DNA from: Argyresthia goedartella
Taxonomy: Eukaryota > Arthropoda > Insecta > Lepidoptera > Argyresthiidae
Length of the DNA stretch: 64,000 nucleotides
Assembly: GCA_949825045.1 (NCBI GenBank)
Contig: OX463815.1
Location: forward strand, 34,215,356-34,279,355
Direction: 5' to 3'
Shown: piece by piece, positions 40,369 through 52,356 of the stretch
Layout of the letters: each line of letters starts with the position of its first letter
Position numbering within the stretch: the first letter of the stretch is position 1
The notes under the pieces: generated by a model
The model's input: the letters and a program-made list of their open reading frames with translations, nothing else
The model's database searches: none
Told to the model about the DNA's origin: nothing
Position numbers and translations under genes: made by a program

Positions 40369-42100
40369 TTACTGCCAGACCAGTTTATCATTTAAATAAT
40401 CCTCAACTTTATAGTATGCCTTTTTAATTAATACATTCTTAACAGTTTTCTTGAATTGTTTTTCTGATAAATTAATAACATTGGAGGGCAACTTATTGTA
40501 ACACCTAACAGAAAGCCCCTTGAAGCTAGAGGAAACTTTGCTTAAACGAAAATGAGTATAAGATAATTTTAATTTGTTTCTAGTATTAACTGAGTGAAGA
40601 TCACATTTTCTATTAAAGCTACTGATATTTTTGCGGACATACATAATATTTTCATAAATATATTGAGAGGGAAGAGTCAAAATATTAATATCCTTAAATT
40701 TATCTCTCAACGATGATCTAGCCTTCAAGTTATAAATGGCCCTAATGGCACGTTTCTGTAAGATAAAAATACGTTCAACATTGGCAGCGCCGCCCCAAAG
40801 GAGTACTCCATATGACATTACACTGTGAAAATAGGCATAATATACAAGCTTTGCTGTTTTTTCATCAGCTAGTTGCCGGATTCTTTTAACAGCAAAAGCC
40901 GCAGAACTTAATTTAGAGCCCAGTGTTTCAATATGTGGACCCCATTGCAGTTTACTATCCAGTGTTAAGCCAAGAAACACTGCCTTCTCGACAAAGCCCA
41001 GTGTCTCCTTGCCCAGGTTTAATGGTGCTTCTACTTGCCTTACATTTGGTAGAACAAATTTTATACAATTAGTTTTCTTAGTGTTAAGATTTAAATTATT
41101 TTTATCAAACCAATCTAGTAGCACCGATAGAGCAGAGTTCGCCTTGTCAAGAGATGTAGATTGTCTCTGTATATTAAATATTATAGAAGTATCATCAGCG
41201 AACAATACAATATCGGCAGATTTTTCCATAAGGTATGGCAAGTCATTAATATAAATAAGAAATAAAAATGGTCCTAATACTGATCCTTGAGGGACACCCA
41301 TTTCCATTTCACATCCGTTTGAAGCAATACCATTAACATTGATTTTTTGGGTTCTATTCGACAAATAAGAATGAATTAATTCATTTGACTTATCTCTTAT
41401 TCCATAATGTTTAAGTTTATTGAGCAAGGTCTCATGATTTACGCAATCAAAGGCTTTAGAAAGATCACAGAATACTCCAAGAGCATCCTCTGAATTTTCC
41501 CAATAATCATAAATATGGGATATAAGAGCTATGCCTGCGTCAATAGTTGATCTACCTTTCGTAAACCCAAACTGTTTCGCGTGGAAAAGCCCATTAGAAC
41601 TAAAGTGATAAAGCATTTGCTTGAGCATAATCTTTTCAAAGAGTTTACTTAACACTGGTAATATCGCAACTGGCCTATAGTTATTAGGATCACATTTTTC
41701 TCCTGTTTTAAATAATGGTATAACCTTAGCTAATTTCATGAGATCTGGGAACATTCCATTTTTGATGCAAACATTAAAGATGTGTGCCAACAATGGAGCT
41801 ATACTTGTTATAATGGATTTAATAACCTTAACTGATAGTCCCCAGTGGTCCTCAGTTGATTTTAACTTAAGTTGACCAAATGTTTTAATAATAGTATAAT
41901 CGCTAATTTTCTTAAATGAAAAACCTTCATTACATCTGCTAACATTTTCTATCAGCAGTTTGGTTGCTGCTTCTGGTGATGAATTAAGCCCATAGGTTAG
42001 TTGGGATGGAATTTCCTTAAAAAACCTTTCGAAAATGTTTGCAACTTCAGCTGGTGAGTCTACTTTTTTATCATCTACGATGAAACAAATATTGTTCTAC
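40369..42100 (-). pseudogene. 5'-truncated LINE reverse transcriptase (CR1/Jockey-like)
   Basis: Continuous minus-strand frame of about 577 codons. The part from the leucine codon at 41793 (474 residues) holds RT motifs: NNYRPVAILPVLSKLFEK, FGFTKGRST, motif A D110LSKAFDCVNH, MGVPQGSVLGPFLFLIYIND, FADD at 198-201, LGLTLDSKLQWGPH, and the tail that matches 21-368 and 55944-56618. Upstream the frame continues through SPAEVANIFERFFKEIP to about 42100, where similarity ends. The endonuclease and ORF1 are missing, so this is a 5'-truncated copy. The RT itself is undamaged. Plus-strand 41009-41254 is a shadow. Confidence 0.88.
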
Positions 42101-42125
42101 TGTGTGTTCTACTGGTGAACGCATA

Positions 42126-42165
42126 CGTCACTATTTACTGTAAATCGTCACTATTTACTGTAAAT
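42126..42165. repeat. 20-bp tandem duplication
   Basis: CGTCACTATTTACTGTAAAT occurs twice back to back, just inside the hairpin at 42190. Confidence 0.9.
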
Positions 42166-42189
42166 ACATTTGCGTGACCTTGCCTTGCC

Positions 42190-42250
42190 CGAGGATGTCA
42201 TACACCCAACAACCTCTTCAAGAGAGGTTGTTGGGTGTATGACATCCTCG
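42190..42250. repeat. Perfect 28-bp hairpin, 5-nt loop
   Basis: Arm 42190-42217 begins CGAGGATGTCATACACCCAA. Arm 42223-42250 is its exact reverse complement. The loop is TCAAG. There is no mismatch at all, unusual for this otherwise decayed neighbourhood. Confidence 0.9.
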
Positions 42251-43392
42251 TCGAGTTCTTCATCAGATTCATATCAGGTCATAATTAAGGTGTTGTTTTA
42301 GGTTTAGTTTCCAGCACGGTGTACCGCCGCCGATTGACTCCCACCAGGGTAGCGACTTCGCTCATGGGCCCCTAGTCTGGGTCTAGCCCCGCTGGGATGT
42401 CAAACAGACAAGAACACTACTGGCGCCCAGAGCCCGGGACCCTATTTTATGAGAAACATTTGATTTGTCATCTTCATAGATGTTAGGTCATTTGAGTTTT
42501 ATTTATGGTCTCAATAAATAACTTCTGCTCGGCGTTTGCTCCCAATTTTATTACACACTCTAAATTATAGGGCAATTCCATTGACGCAGAACTCATAATG
42601 TAATTCTGTCGTAAATACCGATCGTACAATTTGCAATTCAATGGGACATCAAGATATTTATGTCTTTGGAGGTATTGTTTACGCGTCATATAATTTGTGC
42701 TGGTAAACTACTGAGTGACGAAGCGACGCAATACGATTTCCTGCGTTTATTTCCACTTGCTTTTAGCACTTAACCCGGAGCTAAATGGACAACTCTGAAA
42801 CTTTTATCCTTCATCTCTCTCTATTTTATTCATACATCATCACGCCTTTTCTCATATTTGGTGGCTGAGGCATAGTTGCGACCAGGTTTAGCCAGTTATA
42901 GTATTCTGCGTTACAGGGGCTATCTCATCGCCGCATCTGATGGTAACAAAGGTTGTCAAAATCAAAACAAGTCTATCGGATCCACAGTAAAGTACTCGTC
43001 TAGTCGGAGATTACGAAATATCCAATGAACAGTGTATATTGATAATTCGATCCTCTTATACATATCCCATTATGGCAGCAAATTATATTTTCTTGTTGCC
43101 ACCGCCTCGAAAGCCGATCCTTAAAAGGTGGGGACTTTCTCTAGGCACAAGTAGGTAACTTACCTAATACATATTTGTGTTGTGGTTTGTTCTGTGAATA
43201 GGTTGTTGTATTTGTTGACTGGAATCGTTTCAAAAAGCGGCGTAGTCGTTTATCTTTTCAAAAGGTTGAACAAAACGCAACGTCTTCACGTTAACAGCAT
43301 TTTTCCCATTCGGGTTGGCAAAGGAATAATTGCGCCCACTTTCAGCCAGCCTAGTGAAATATGAATTTTCGGGTCGACGTATAATAATTCAG
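42251..43392. other. SINE body scraps, otherwise anonymous
   Basis: 42838-42945 (ATCACGCCTTTTCTCATATT ... ACAGGGGCTATCTCATCGCC) and 43281-43350 (TTTTTCCCATTCGGGTTGGC, TGCGCCCACTTTCAGCCAG) are body fragments of the SINE at 44345-44632. No gene. Confidence 0.5.
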
Positions 43393-43660
43393 ACGACCCG
43401 AATGGCCGAGTCGGCAGTGACCCTGCCTACGAAGCCAAGGGTCCCGGGTTCGAGTCCCGGTGGGGGCAAATATTTGTTTAATGAAAACGGATGTTTGTAC
43501 CCTAGTCATGGTTGTTTATCTACCTAAGTATAATATTTATCTATATATATAAGTATGTGTATCGTTGTCTAGTATCCAAGATACAGGGAATCCTAGTTTG
43601 GGGCTAGATCAATGTGTGTAAATAGTGTCCAAGGTATTATTATTATTAATAAATAAATAA
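43393..43660 (+). mobile_element. tRNA-derived SINE (GACCCGAATGGCCGAGTCGG family), full copy
   Basis: Head GACCCGAATGGCCGAGTCGG with B-box GGTTCGAGTCC and a good T-arm (CCGGG/CCCGG). Body ACCCTAGTCATGGTTGTTTA, ATACAGGGAATCCTAGTTTG, GGGGCTAGATCAATGTGTGT. Tail (ATT)n/(AAT)n. The head is tRNA-like (Ser/Leu flavour) but part of a repeat, since copies recur at 48417 and 18693. Confidence 0.85.
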
Positions 43661-43844
43661 ATGTAGCCCATAAAGTCCCCATAGAGGGGCACAGGCCTTT
43701 ACCCGGATACGAGTAAGTTTAAGCCATACTCCATCACGCCTAGCTCAGTGCGGGTTGATGGAGTGGTTTTACGATTACTACCACGTTGTGATAGTAACCG
43801 GCACCTACAGCTTAACATGTCGTCCAAAACACTGAACTTTAGAT

Positions 43845-43945
43845 AATGTTATTAAGATAAATTAATTATCTCATTGGTACATGGTCTAGTTACGAACTTG
43901 CATCTCCTATGTGAGAAGCAAGCGTGGAAACCATTAGTACACGGA
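43845..43945 (-). mobile_element. SINE head fragment (CTCCGTGGTCTAATGGG family)
   Basis: AAGATAAATTAATTATCTCA, TGGTACATGGTC, TTGCATCTCCTATGTGAGAA and GCAAGCGTGGAAACCATTAG match 44523-44620. In reverse this is the tRNA-like head. Confidence 0.6.
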
Positions 43946-43967
43946 CCAAAATTATAGTTTACATATT

Positions 43968-44165
43968 GTTTAACATATACATAACCATTTACATACAGGC
44001 ACATACATTGCTTCTGGCCCCACACTAGCATAATCTGTGTAATGGGAACCAGAAACAGCGACGTCACACACATATAAACATTCAAGACCAAGTTTATTTT
44101 AACACCCAGCCGCGAGCCGGGGATTGAACCCGAAACCTCTCGCATGGTAGACAGAGCCACCTTAT
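43968..44165 (-). mobile_element. SINE (GACCTCTGTGGCG family), reverse
   Basis: CAGGCACATACATTGCTTCT, GGGAACCAGAAACAGCGACG, ACATTCAAGACC, CCCAGCCGCGAGCCGGGGAT, CTCTCGCATGGTAGACAGAG. The head is truncated inside the D-arm region at 44163. Confidence 0.75.
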
Positions 44166-44344
44166 ACTCGTAACACTCCAACTAGTCGTTTCATCGACCA
44201 CTCCTCTACACTACAATCATATTCAACTATTAATGTTGCTTCGGTGGTTAATTTGACATAATACTAAAATACCTAAGGTTTATTTATCGCGTCAATATCA
44301 GCCAAATGATCTTTTTATTCACGTCATTTACATTACATACATTT

Positions 44345-44632
44345 ACATAGCGTCACGCCTTTTCCCATACGCGGCAGCAGAGGCAAAATTGTGCCCACTT
44401 TGAGCCAGTTATTCAATACTCCAAATTGCGTGACAGGGGGCTAGCCCATCGCCGCAGCTATGGAGTAATGAAGGTTTCCTCACGATGTTTTCCATCACCG
44501 TTAAAACGTCCGTATAATGTACTTAAGATAAATTAATTATCTCATCGGTACATGGTCAGGAATTGAACCTGCATCTCCTGTGTGAGAAGCAAGCATGAAA
44601 CCCATTAGACCACGGAGCTTTTTATCCACGTC
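44345..44632 (-). mobile_element. tRNA-derived SINE (CTCCGTGGTCTAATGGG family), full copy
   Basis: In reverse: GCTCCGTGGTCTAATGGGTT, CTTCTCACACAGGAGATGCA, GGTTCAATTCCTGACCATGT, ATCGTGAGGAAACC, CGGCGATGGGCTAGCCCCCT, and finally GTATGGGAAAAGGCGTGACG. Most complete copy of this family here. Confidence 0.75.
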
Positions 44633-44882
44633 ATTTGAACACAATTTGTAGGTTTGTGACTAAGTATTACATTCTCGATCTGTCATCACACGAAATGCAT
44701 GACACATGAATATGGTACCGTCGAACTGATCTGAGGATCCTGTAGGTGAGAGGGGGAACCCTAGGATGCTGACTAGTAAACCCATTGAGTTTGGGCGATT
44801 AATTTCTCATGTTGAAGTCATCATCACATGATGATGAATCAGAAGGATGGAGACAGAACTCTCAAAATTTTCAGCATACCTA

Positions 44883-47800
44883 CTAATACCCACCCAACCT
44901 TTATTCAATAAGACCCTGACAAACTAATACCCACCCAACCTTTATTCAATAAGACCCTGACAAACTAATACCCACCCAACCTTTACTCAATAAGACCCTG
45001 ACAAACTAATACCCACCCAACCTTTATTTAATAAGACCCTGACAAACTAATACCCACCCAACCTTTATTTAATAAGACCCTGACAAACTAATACCCACCC
45101 AACCTTTATTTAATAAGACCCTGACAAACTAATACCCACCCAACCTTTATTTAATAAGACCCTGACAAACTAATACCCACCCAACCTTTATTTAATAAGA
45201 CCCTGACAAACTAATACCCACCCAACCTTTATTCAATAAGACCCTGACAAACTAATACCCACCCAACCTTTATTTAATAAGACCCTGACAAACTAATACC
45301 CACCCAACCTTTATTTAATAAGACCCTGACAAACTAATACCCACCCAACCTTTATTTAATAAGACCCTGACAAACTAATACCCACCCAACCTTTATTTAA
45401 TAAGACCCTGACAAACTAATACCCACCCAACCTTTATTCAATAAGACCCTGACAAACTAATACCCACCCAACCTTTATTCAATAAGACCCTGACAAACTA
45501 ATACCCACCCAACCTTTATTTAATAAGACCCTGACAAACTAATACCCACCCAACCTTTATTCAATAAGACCCTGACAAACTAATACCCACCCAACCTTTA
45601 TTTAATAAGACCCTGACAAACTAATACCCACCCAACCTTTATTTAATAAGACCCTGACAAACTAATACCCACCCAACCTTTATTTAATAAGACCCTGACA
45701 AACTAATACCCACCCAACCTTTATTTAATAAGACCCTGACAAACTAATACCCACCCAACCTTTATTCAATAAGACCCTGACAAACTAATACCCACCCAAC
45801 CTTTATTCAATAAGACCCTGACAAACTAATACCCACCCAACCTTTATTTAATAAGACCCTGACAAACTAATACCCACCCAACCTTTATTTAATAAGACCC
45901 TGACAAACTAATACCCACCCAACCTTTATTTAATAAGACCCTGACAAACTAATACCCACCCAACCTTTATTTAATAAGACCCTGACAAACTAATACCCAC
46001 CCAACCTTTATTCAATAAGACCCTGACAAACTAATACCCACCCAACCTTTATTCAATAAGACCCTGACAAACTAATACCCACACAACCTTTATTTAATAA
46101 GACCCCGACAAACTAATACCCACCCAACCTTTATTTAATAAGACCCTGACAAACTAATACCCACCCAACCTTTATTTAATAAGACCCTGACAAACTAATA
46201 CCCACCCAACCTTTATTTAATAAGACCCTGACAAACTAATACCCACCCAACCTTTATTCAATAAGACCCTGACAAACTAATACCCACCCAACCTTTATTT
46301 AATAAGACCCTGACAAACTAATACCCACCCAACCTTTATTTAATAAGACCCTGACAAACTAATACCCACCCAACCTTTATTTAATAAGACCCTGACAAAC
46401 TAATACCCACCCAACTTTTATTTAATAAGACCCTGACAAACTAATACCCACCCAACCTTTATTTAATAAGACCCTGACAAACTAATACCCACCCAACCTT
46501 TATTTAATAAGACCCTGACAAACTAATACCCACCCAACCTTTATTTAATAAGACCCTGACAAACTAATACCCACCCAACCTTTATTTAATAAGACCCTGA
46601 CAAACTAATACCCACCCAACCTTTATTTAATAAGACCCTGACAAACTAATACCCACCCAACCTTTATTAAATAAGACCCTGACAAACTAATACCCACCCA
46701 ACCTTTATTCAATAAGACCCTGACAAACTAATACCCACCCAACCTTTATTTAATAAGACCCTGACAAACTAATACCCACCCAACCTTTATTCAATAAGAC
46801 CCTGACAAACAAATACCCACCCAACCTTTACTCAATAAGACCCTGACAAACTAATACCCACCCAACCTTTATTCAATAAGACCCTGACAAACTAATACCC
46901 ACCCAACCTTTATTTAATAAGAGCCTGACAAACTAATACCCACCCAACCTTTATTCAATAAGACCCTGACAAACTAATACCCACCCAACCTTTATTCAAT
47001 AAGACCCTGACAAACTAATACCCACCCAACCTTTATTCAATAAGACCCTGACAAACTAATACCCACCCAACCTTTATTTAATAAGACCCTGACAAACTAA
47101 TACCCACCCAACCTTTATTTAATAAGACCCTGACAAACTAATACCCACCCAACCTTTATTTAATAAGACCCTGACAAACTAATACCCACCCAACCTTTAT
47201 TCAATAAGACCCTGACAAACAAATACCCACCCAACCTTTATTTAATAAGACCCTGACAAACTAATACCCACCCAACCTTTATTCAATAAGACCCTGACAA
47301 ACTAATACCCACCCAACCTTTATTTAATAAGACCCTGACAAACTAATACCCACCCAACCTTTATTTAATAAGACCCTGACAAACTAATACCCACCCAACC
47401 TTTATTTAATAAGACCCTGACAAACAAATACCCACCCAACCTTTATTCAATAAGACCCTGACAAACTAATACCCACCCAACCTTTATTCAATAAGACCCT
47501 GACAAACTAATACCCACCCAACCTTTATTTAATAAGACCCTGACAAACTAATACCCACCCAACCTTTATTTAATAAGACCCTGACAAACTAATACCCACC
47601 CAACCTTTATTTAATAAGACCCTGACAAACTAATACCCACCCAACCTTTATTTAATAAGACCCTGACAAACTAATACCCACCCAACCTTTATTTAATAAG
47701 ACCCTGACAAACAAATACCCACCCAACCTTTACTCAATAAGACCCTGACAAACTAATACCCACCCAACCTTTATTTAATAAGACCCTGACAAACTAATAC

Positions 47801-48367
47801 CCACCCAACCTTTATTTAATAAGACCCTGACAAACTAATACCCACCCAACCTTTATTTAATAAGACCCTGACAAACTAATACCCACCCAACCTTTATTTA
47901 ATAAGACCCTGACAAACTAATACCCACCCAACCTTTATTTAATAAGACCCTGACAAACTAATACCCACCCAACCTTTATTCAATAAGACCCTGACAAACT
48001 AATACCCACCCAACCTTTATTTAATAAGACCCTGACAAACTAATACCCACCCAACCTTTATTTAATAAGACCCTGACAAACTAATACCCACCCAACCTTT
48101 ATTTAATAAGACCCTGACAAACTAATACCCACCCAACCTTTATTTAATAAGACCCTGACAAACTAATACCCACCCAACCTTTATTCAATAAGACCCTGAC
48201 AAACTAATACCCACCCAACCTTTATTCAATAAGACCCTGACAAACTAATACCCACCCAACCTTTATTTAATAAGACCCTGACAAACTAATACCCACCCAA
48301 CCTTTATTTAATAAGACCCTGACAAACTAATACCCACCCAACCTTTATTTAATAAGACCCTGACAAA
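44883..48367. repeat. 41-bp satellite array, 85 units
   Basis: Unit begins CTAATACCCACCCAACCTTT and ends ATAAGACCCTGACAAA. From 44883 to 48367 the spacing is exactly 41 bp: 85 units, 3485 bp, with no insertion or deletion. Variation is confined to few sites: TTTAATAAG against TTCAATAAG (main two types), ACTCAATAAG (units 3, 48, 70), TTAAATAAG (unit 44), and CAAATACCC instead of CTAATACCC in a few. 41 is not a multiple of 3 and both strands carry stops, so it cannot encode a protein. Confidence 0.98.
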
Positions 48368-48416
48368 CAAATGCGTAGTAGATCAGAATCATCATACATA
48401 ATCATAAGTTTATGAC

Positions 48417-48668
48417 GACCCGAATGGCCGAGTCGCCAGTGACCCTGCCTACGAAGCCAAGGGTCCCGGTTTCGAGTCTTGGTGGCGGCAAATATTTGTT
48501 TGATCAGAACGGATGTTTGTACCCTAGTCATGGTTGTTTATCTATCAAAGTACAATATTTATCGATATAAGTATGTGGATCGTCGTCTAGTATCCAAGAT
48601 CCAGGGAATCCTAGTTTGGGGCTAGATCAATGTGTGTAAATAGTGTCCAAGAAATTATTATTATTATT
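48417..48668 (+). mobile_element. tRNA-derived SINE (GACCCGAATGGCCGAGTCGG family), copy 3
   Basis: Follows the satellite directly. GACCCGAATGGCCGAGTCGC, GGTTTCGAGTCTTGGTGG (B-box damaged), ACCCTAGTCATGGTTGTTTA, AGGGAATCCTAGTTTGGGGC, ending in (ATT)n. Confidence 0.8.
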
Positions 48669-48942
48669 CTTATTAAAGTTATTATTTTATTAGTTATTTA
48701 TAGTTTACTGCAACACGATGACGCCATTGTCATCCTAATTTGGAATGCACTTCTACCCATATTCACTGACTCTCAGAGAGATTACATAAGATAAGTTATG
48801 CCGTTCGAAATCACTTTATAGATATAAGTAAATTTTTCATAAGCGCTTTAATTTTACAGGTTCCTGCGAAAAGAGTAATAAATAATCTGCTCTGTTGAAA
48901 TAGTCGTTAGAATCTTGAAATATTTCTTTTCTTAACATTTCT

Positions 48943-49316
48943 AGGGTTCCGTAACCGAAGGGTGCCTAACGTGACCATAGTACTAAGCCTCCGCTGTATC
49001 TCACATCACCTCACAGCTCACCAGGCTGTATCTCATAAACCGTGGTGGTAAGACAGTTGAAATTTTCACAGATGATGTATTTCACTAACAATACTAACAC
49101 AACAAATACTAAAAAACAGAATAAAATAAATATTTAAGGAGGTTCTCAAACAACAATTATTTGAATACCACAAACTTATGAACGCACCTGGTTACGTACA
49201 TGGAGTGTGAAAGTAGCCGCCATTAAAATCCAAACTATTCACTCCACACCATCTCTACCATTGTACGCTGGTACGGAACCCTTCGTGCGCGAGTTCGACT
49301 CGCACTTGACCGGTGT
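48943..49316 (+). repeat. GGGTTCCGTACC repeat, copy
   Basis: TAGGGTTCCGTAACCGAAGG, CAGGCTGTATCTCATAAACC, GTTACGTACATGGAGTGTGA, GGTACGGAACCCTTCGTGCG, CTCGCACTTGACCGG. Internal deletion relative to 51615-52030. Confidence 0.75.
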
Positions 49317-51614
49317 GATAGCGTTATTGTATGTAACAGCCTATGTATCTCACTAAAGCATAATAATAGCCTCCCATCATCGCAGTCCGAATCGATATTC
49401 CGCCAACAACACAAACAGAAAATGCTGTTGACTTGACAGAGTTCAAACAAATCATTCGCTATAAACGAAGCCAGTCCATTGTGAAATAACCAATTCAGCA
49501 CTTCCTTAAAACTCATAATAAACAAATTTAAACAATTCCGTGACCCCAATTTCCTTTCCGTACTTCAACGTCGTCGAACGAAGTCATCCAAGTTTTTCCG
49601 AATTTAATCTTCTAAAGCAACAAGCTGTTATTTTCGGAAAATCAATTTGTGAACGACTTAGCATCTTGTTAAAATTCTTTGGATGTAATAAGCGGCGGCG
49701 GCGATTAAGGTAGGAAGTGGAGTTTATTGTATACTGCGCTACACTTGGTTGAGATTAACCTCGGGACCTGCAACAAGAAGAAAGGAGGACCGATATATCT
49801 AAGAACCTATTTCTACCAATTTCTTTATTAACGGCGGCGGTCGGTGTTTATAGATTTCAATGAATCTGAAAGTTCTCTTTCAAGAACCTGGCAATTTTAG
49901 TGTCGATGTCTTGCCCCGGGGGACCGTGCAGGGCTGTGGGATCCAAGTATTTTCCCCTATTCTTTTGGCAATAACTAAGAGAACTGTAGAAAAAAGTGCG
50001 ACGAAATTGTATCATTATGTTATGTTATATTTTGATTTGATATTTAAGGGATTAAATATCGCCAGCGCCAGGGGGCGCGAACAAACAAATGCATCTTTAG
50101 CTTCAATTCTAGGCTAAACTAGACATCATAAAAATGTGGGATAAATATATGATATAAAAGGTCTATTAGAGATAAGAATAATATTTTAAAATTACCGTTT
50201 ATCTGTTATATTCAATACTTAAAAATATTTTTCGCAATGCACAATTCAACTAAATGAAAAAGCGCTCGGAGACGAAATCAGTTTCCTATATGAAACTTAC
50301 ACGCAAAAATAGGTAAAAAAAAGGGAAATTTTTAGTTGTTTTATTTTATTTTTAATGTTATTATTACAGGAGTTTAGTAATATTTTCTATAATTTTCTTG
50401 GTCTCGGAGCTCGGGCTGCCCCGCGGGGCTCTGCGCGGGAGCATGCGTCAGTCTGCTTCGACGCGATGCGACGGGTATTTGTTTTCTTTGTCTAATTCTC
50501 AATGCCATTGGCCCTTGTTCAGCCCTTAACTGTAACGATGTTTTCTCCTTCCTCTTCTTTCTTTATAAAACTTAGCATTTTATGGTTCACAAGCTTTAGC
50601 AACTTCATGTAATAAAATAATTATATGATAATTGTAATTCATTATTTATTATAAGCTTGTATATAATTGTGTGTAATTTTACCAATGTTCTGGCAGAATA
50701 TCAGCGTTGCAGATCTTCTGCAACACTTTGCTGAGTCAGAAACTTTTCTCTGTTTGCAATGCATGTTTTTGTTTACTGCTGCTGAATGAATTGTTTGTCT
50801 GTAATTATAAACGTATGTTGTAACATTGAATAAAGTGATAATCTATCTATCTGTATTTAATGCATTATATTAGAATACTAAAATAAGACACTGCATAAAT
50901 AGGCACGATGTAACCTAAAGCTGTGTCCCATGGTAAGGATTGTTCTAGTATTGGACGCTACCCACAAAGTGTATTAACTGTATTGTGCTTACATCTATAA
51001 ACTTGAAGTGAATATTTCTAAATATGTTTAGGTCATCGTCACCTGAATTATCGAGCAAAATGAATAGTTAAATCTAGGCGATGGGACTGAGGCCACCCCG
51101 CTGCCATGCAGAATGGATTGTCGATTCGGTCAAATGGCTATCTTTAAAGCGCTGTACCTCCTAAAGGAGTCATTTCCGAAATCCTGAAAAAGTATATGTT
51201 AAGAAGACATCCGTTTTCTTCAATATATGTGTTTGAAGACATCACATTTCAATGAGAACTACATGAAAAAAATAAAGTAAAATAGATGTTTTTCACCTAA
51301 AACTTGCAAAAACATGCTATTTCTTGGGATCTAAAAATAATACTGTTTTGGTTCTACCGTCAAAAAAAGGAATTTAAGATATCTTAAAATATTAAGAAAC
51401 ATTTAACACACAATTTTCGCAATTAGCTGCAGCGACTGCAAAAAGCGGCCATGGTGCTGTGTGAGCTGTTATGAACTATAACTTAATATGGTTGTGTCCG
51501 AATTTTCAACTATCACGAATCGAGTTGTTAATTTTACCGCAAGCCTTAACAGATTGAATAGTGGGCATATTTCTGCCACTACCACGCGGTTTGGAAAAAT
51601 GCGTGTCGCTTTTT
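49317..51614. other. No supported gene; possible LINE 3' tail
   Basis: The minus frame 49235-49549 straddles the repeat and has no domain. GCGGCGGCGGCG lies at 49691-49702. 50400-50475 is GC-rich (GGGCTGCCCCGCGGGGCTCT) in AT-rich surroundings. 50828-50853 (AATAAAGTGATAATCTATCT with ATCTATCT) looks like a LINE 3' end with a (TATC)n tail. The rest is unassigned. Confidence 0.4.
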
Positions 51615-52030
51615 TAGGGTTCCGTACCCGAAGGGTTCCAAACGGGACCCTATTACTAAGACTCCGCTGTCCGTCCGTCCGTCCGTCCGTCCGTCTGTCA
51701 CCAGGCTGTATCTCAAGAACCTAGCTAGCTAGAGAGTTGAAATTTTCACAGATTATGTATTTATGTTGCCGCTATAACAACAAATACTAAAAAACAGGAT
51801 AAAAGAAATATTTAAGGGGGCTCCCATACAACAATTCTTTCAATACCACATACAAACTTATGGATGCACCTGGTTACGTACATGGAGTGTAAAAAAGTAA
51901 CCGCACCAATAACTTTGTAAACAATATTTTGCTGTGTAAAATCCAAACTATTCACTCCACACCATCGCTTCCATTGAACGGTGGTACGGAACCCTTCGTG
52001 CTCGATTGAGACTCGCACTTGACCGGTTTT
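51615..52030 (+). repeat. GGGTTCCGTACC repeat, full-length copy
   Basis: GGGTTCCGTACCCGAAGGGT at left, (CCGT)n at 51670-51697, GGGGGCTCCCATACAACAAT, then GGTACGGAACCCTTCGTG and CTCGCACTTGACCGGTTTTT at right. The minus-strand frame 51812-52018 is its shadow. Confidence 0.8.
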
Positions 52031-52252
52031 TGTTTTGTTTGTTTTTTTCTCTCTAAGCGTCCGTGGCCTATCGGTATACGCACATCGGAAACGGTCGTGC
52101 GGGTATCAACATCTTGCAGAGACGGGTACTGGCTGGATGGGTGTCCGGATGTGACGTGATGCTGTGGGTCCCGGCTCCTACCGCTACACAGTGGTAGTAG
52201 ACGTATAGCTATCTAAGAGGCCCTAAAAAGGGAGTTTGACTTCTGACAGACC

Positions 52253-52356
52253 CGTATATATTTATTGCACATAAAACAACATAAGATATAATAAACAGAA
52301 AGGACATCTACAAAGGCATGCTTATCTCTAAATAGAGATCTCTTCCAGCAAACCCA
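52253..52356 (-). repeat. LINE 3' UTR copy, identical to 14856-14959
   Basis: 104-bp exact match with the segment that faces the large LINE at 14829. Truncated at both sides. Confidence 0.8.

Noticed and set aside
42190..42250. Intrinsic (bacterial-type) terminator
   Set aside because: No T run follows and the context is eukaryotic; described as a hairpin only.
43393..43468. tRNA-Ser/Leu-like sequence
   Set aside because: Same head with the same downstream body recurs at 48417 and (reverse) 18693, so it is a SINE head.
44883..48367. CRISPR-like array
   Set aside because: Units are contiguous and identical with no unique spacers, and the DNA is animal; this is satellite DNA.
44883..48367. 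Telomeric or subtelomeric repeat
   Set aside because: The insect telomere motif TTAGG is not present in tandem; the 41-bp unit is unrelated.
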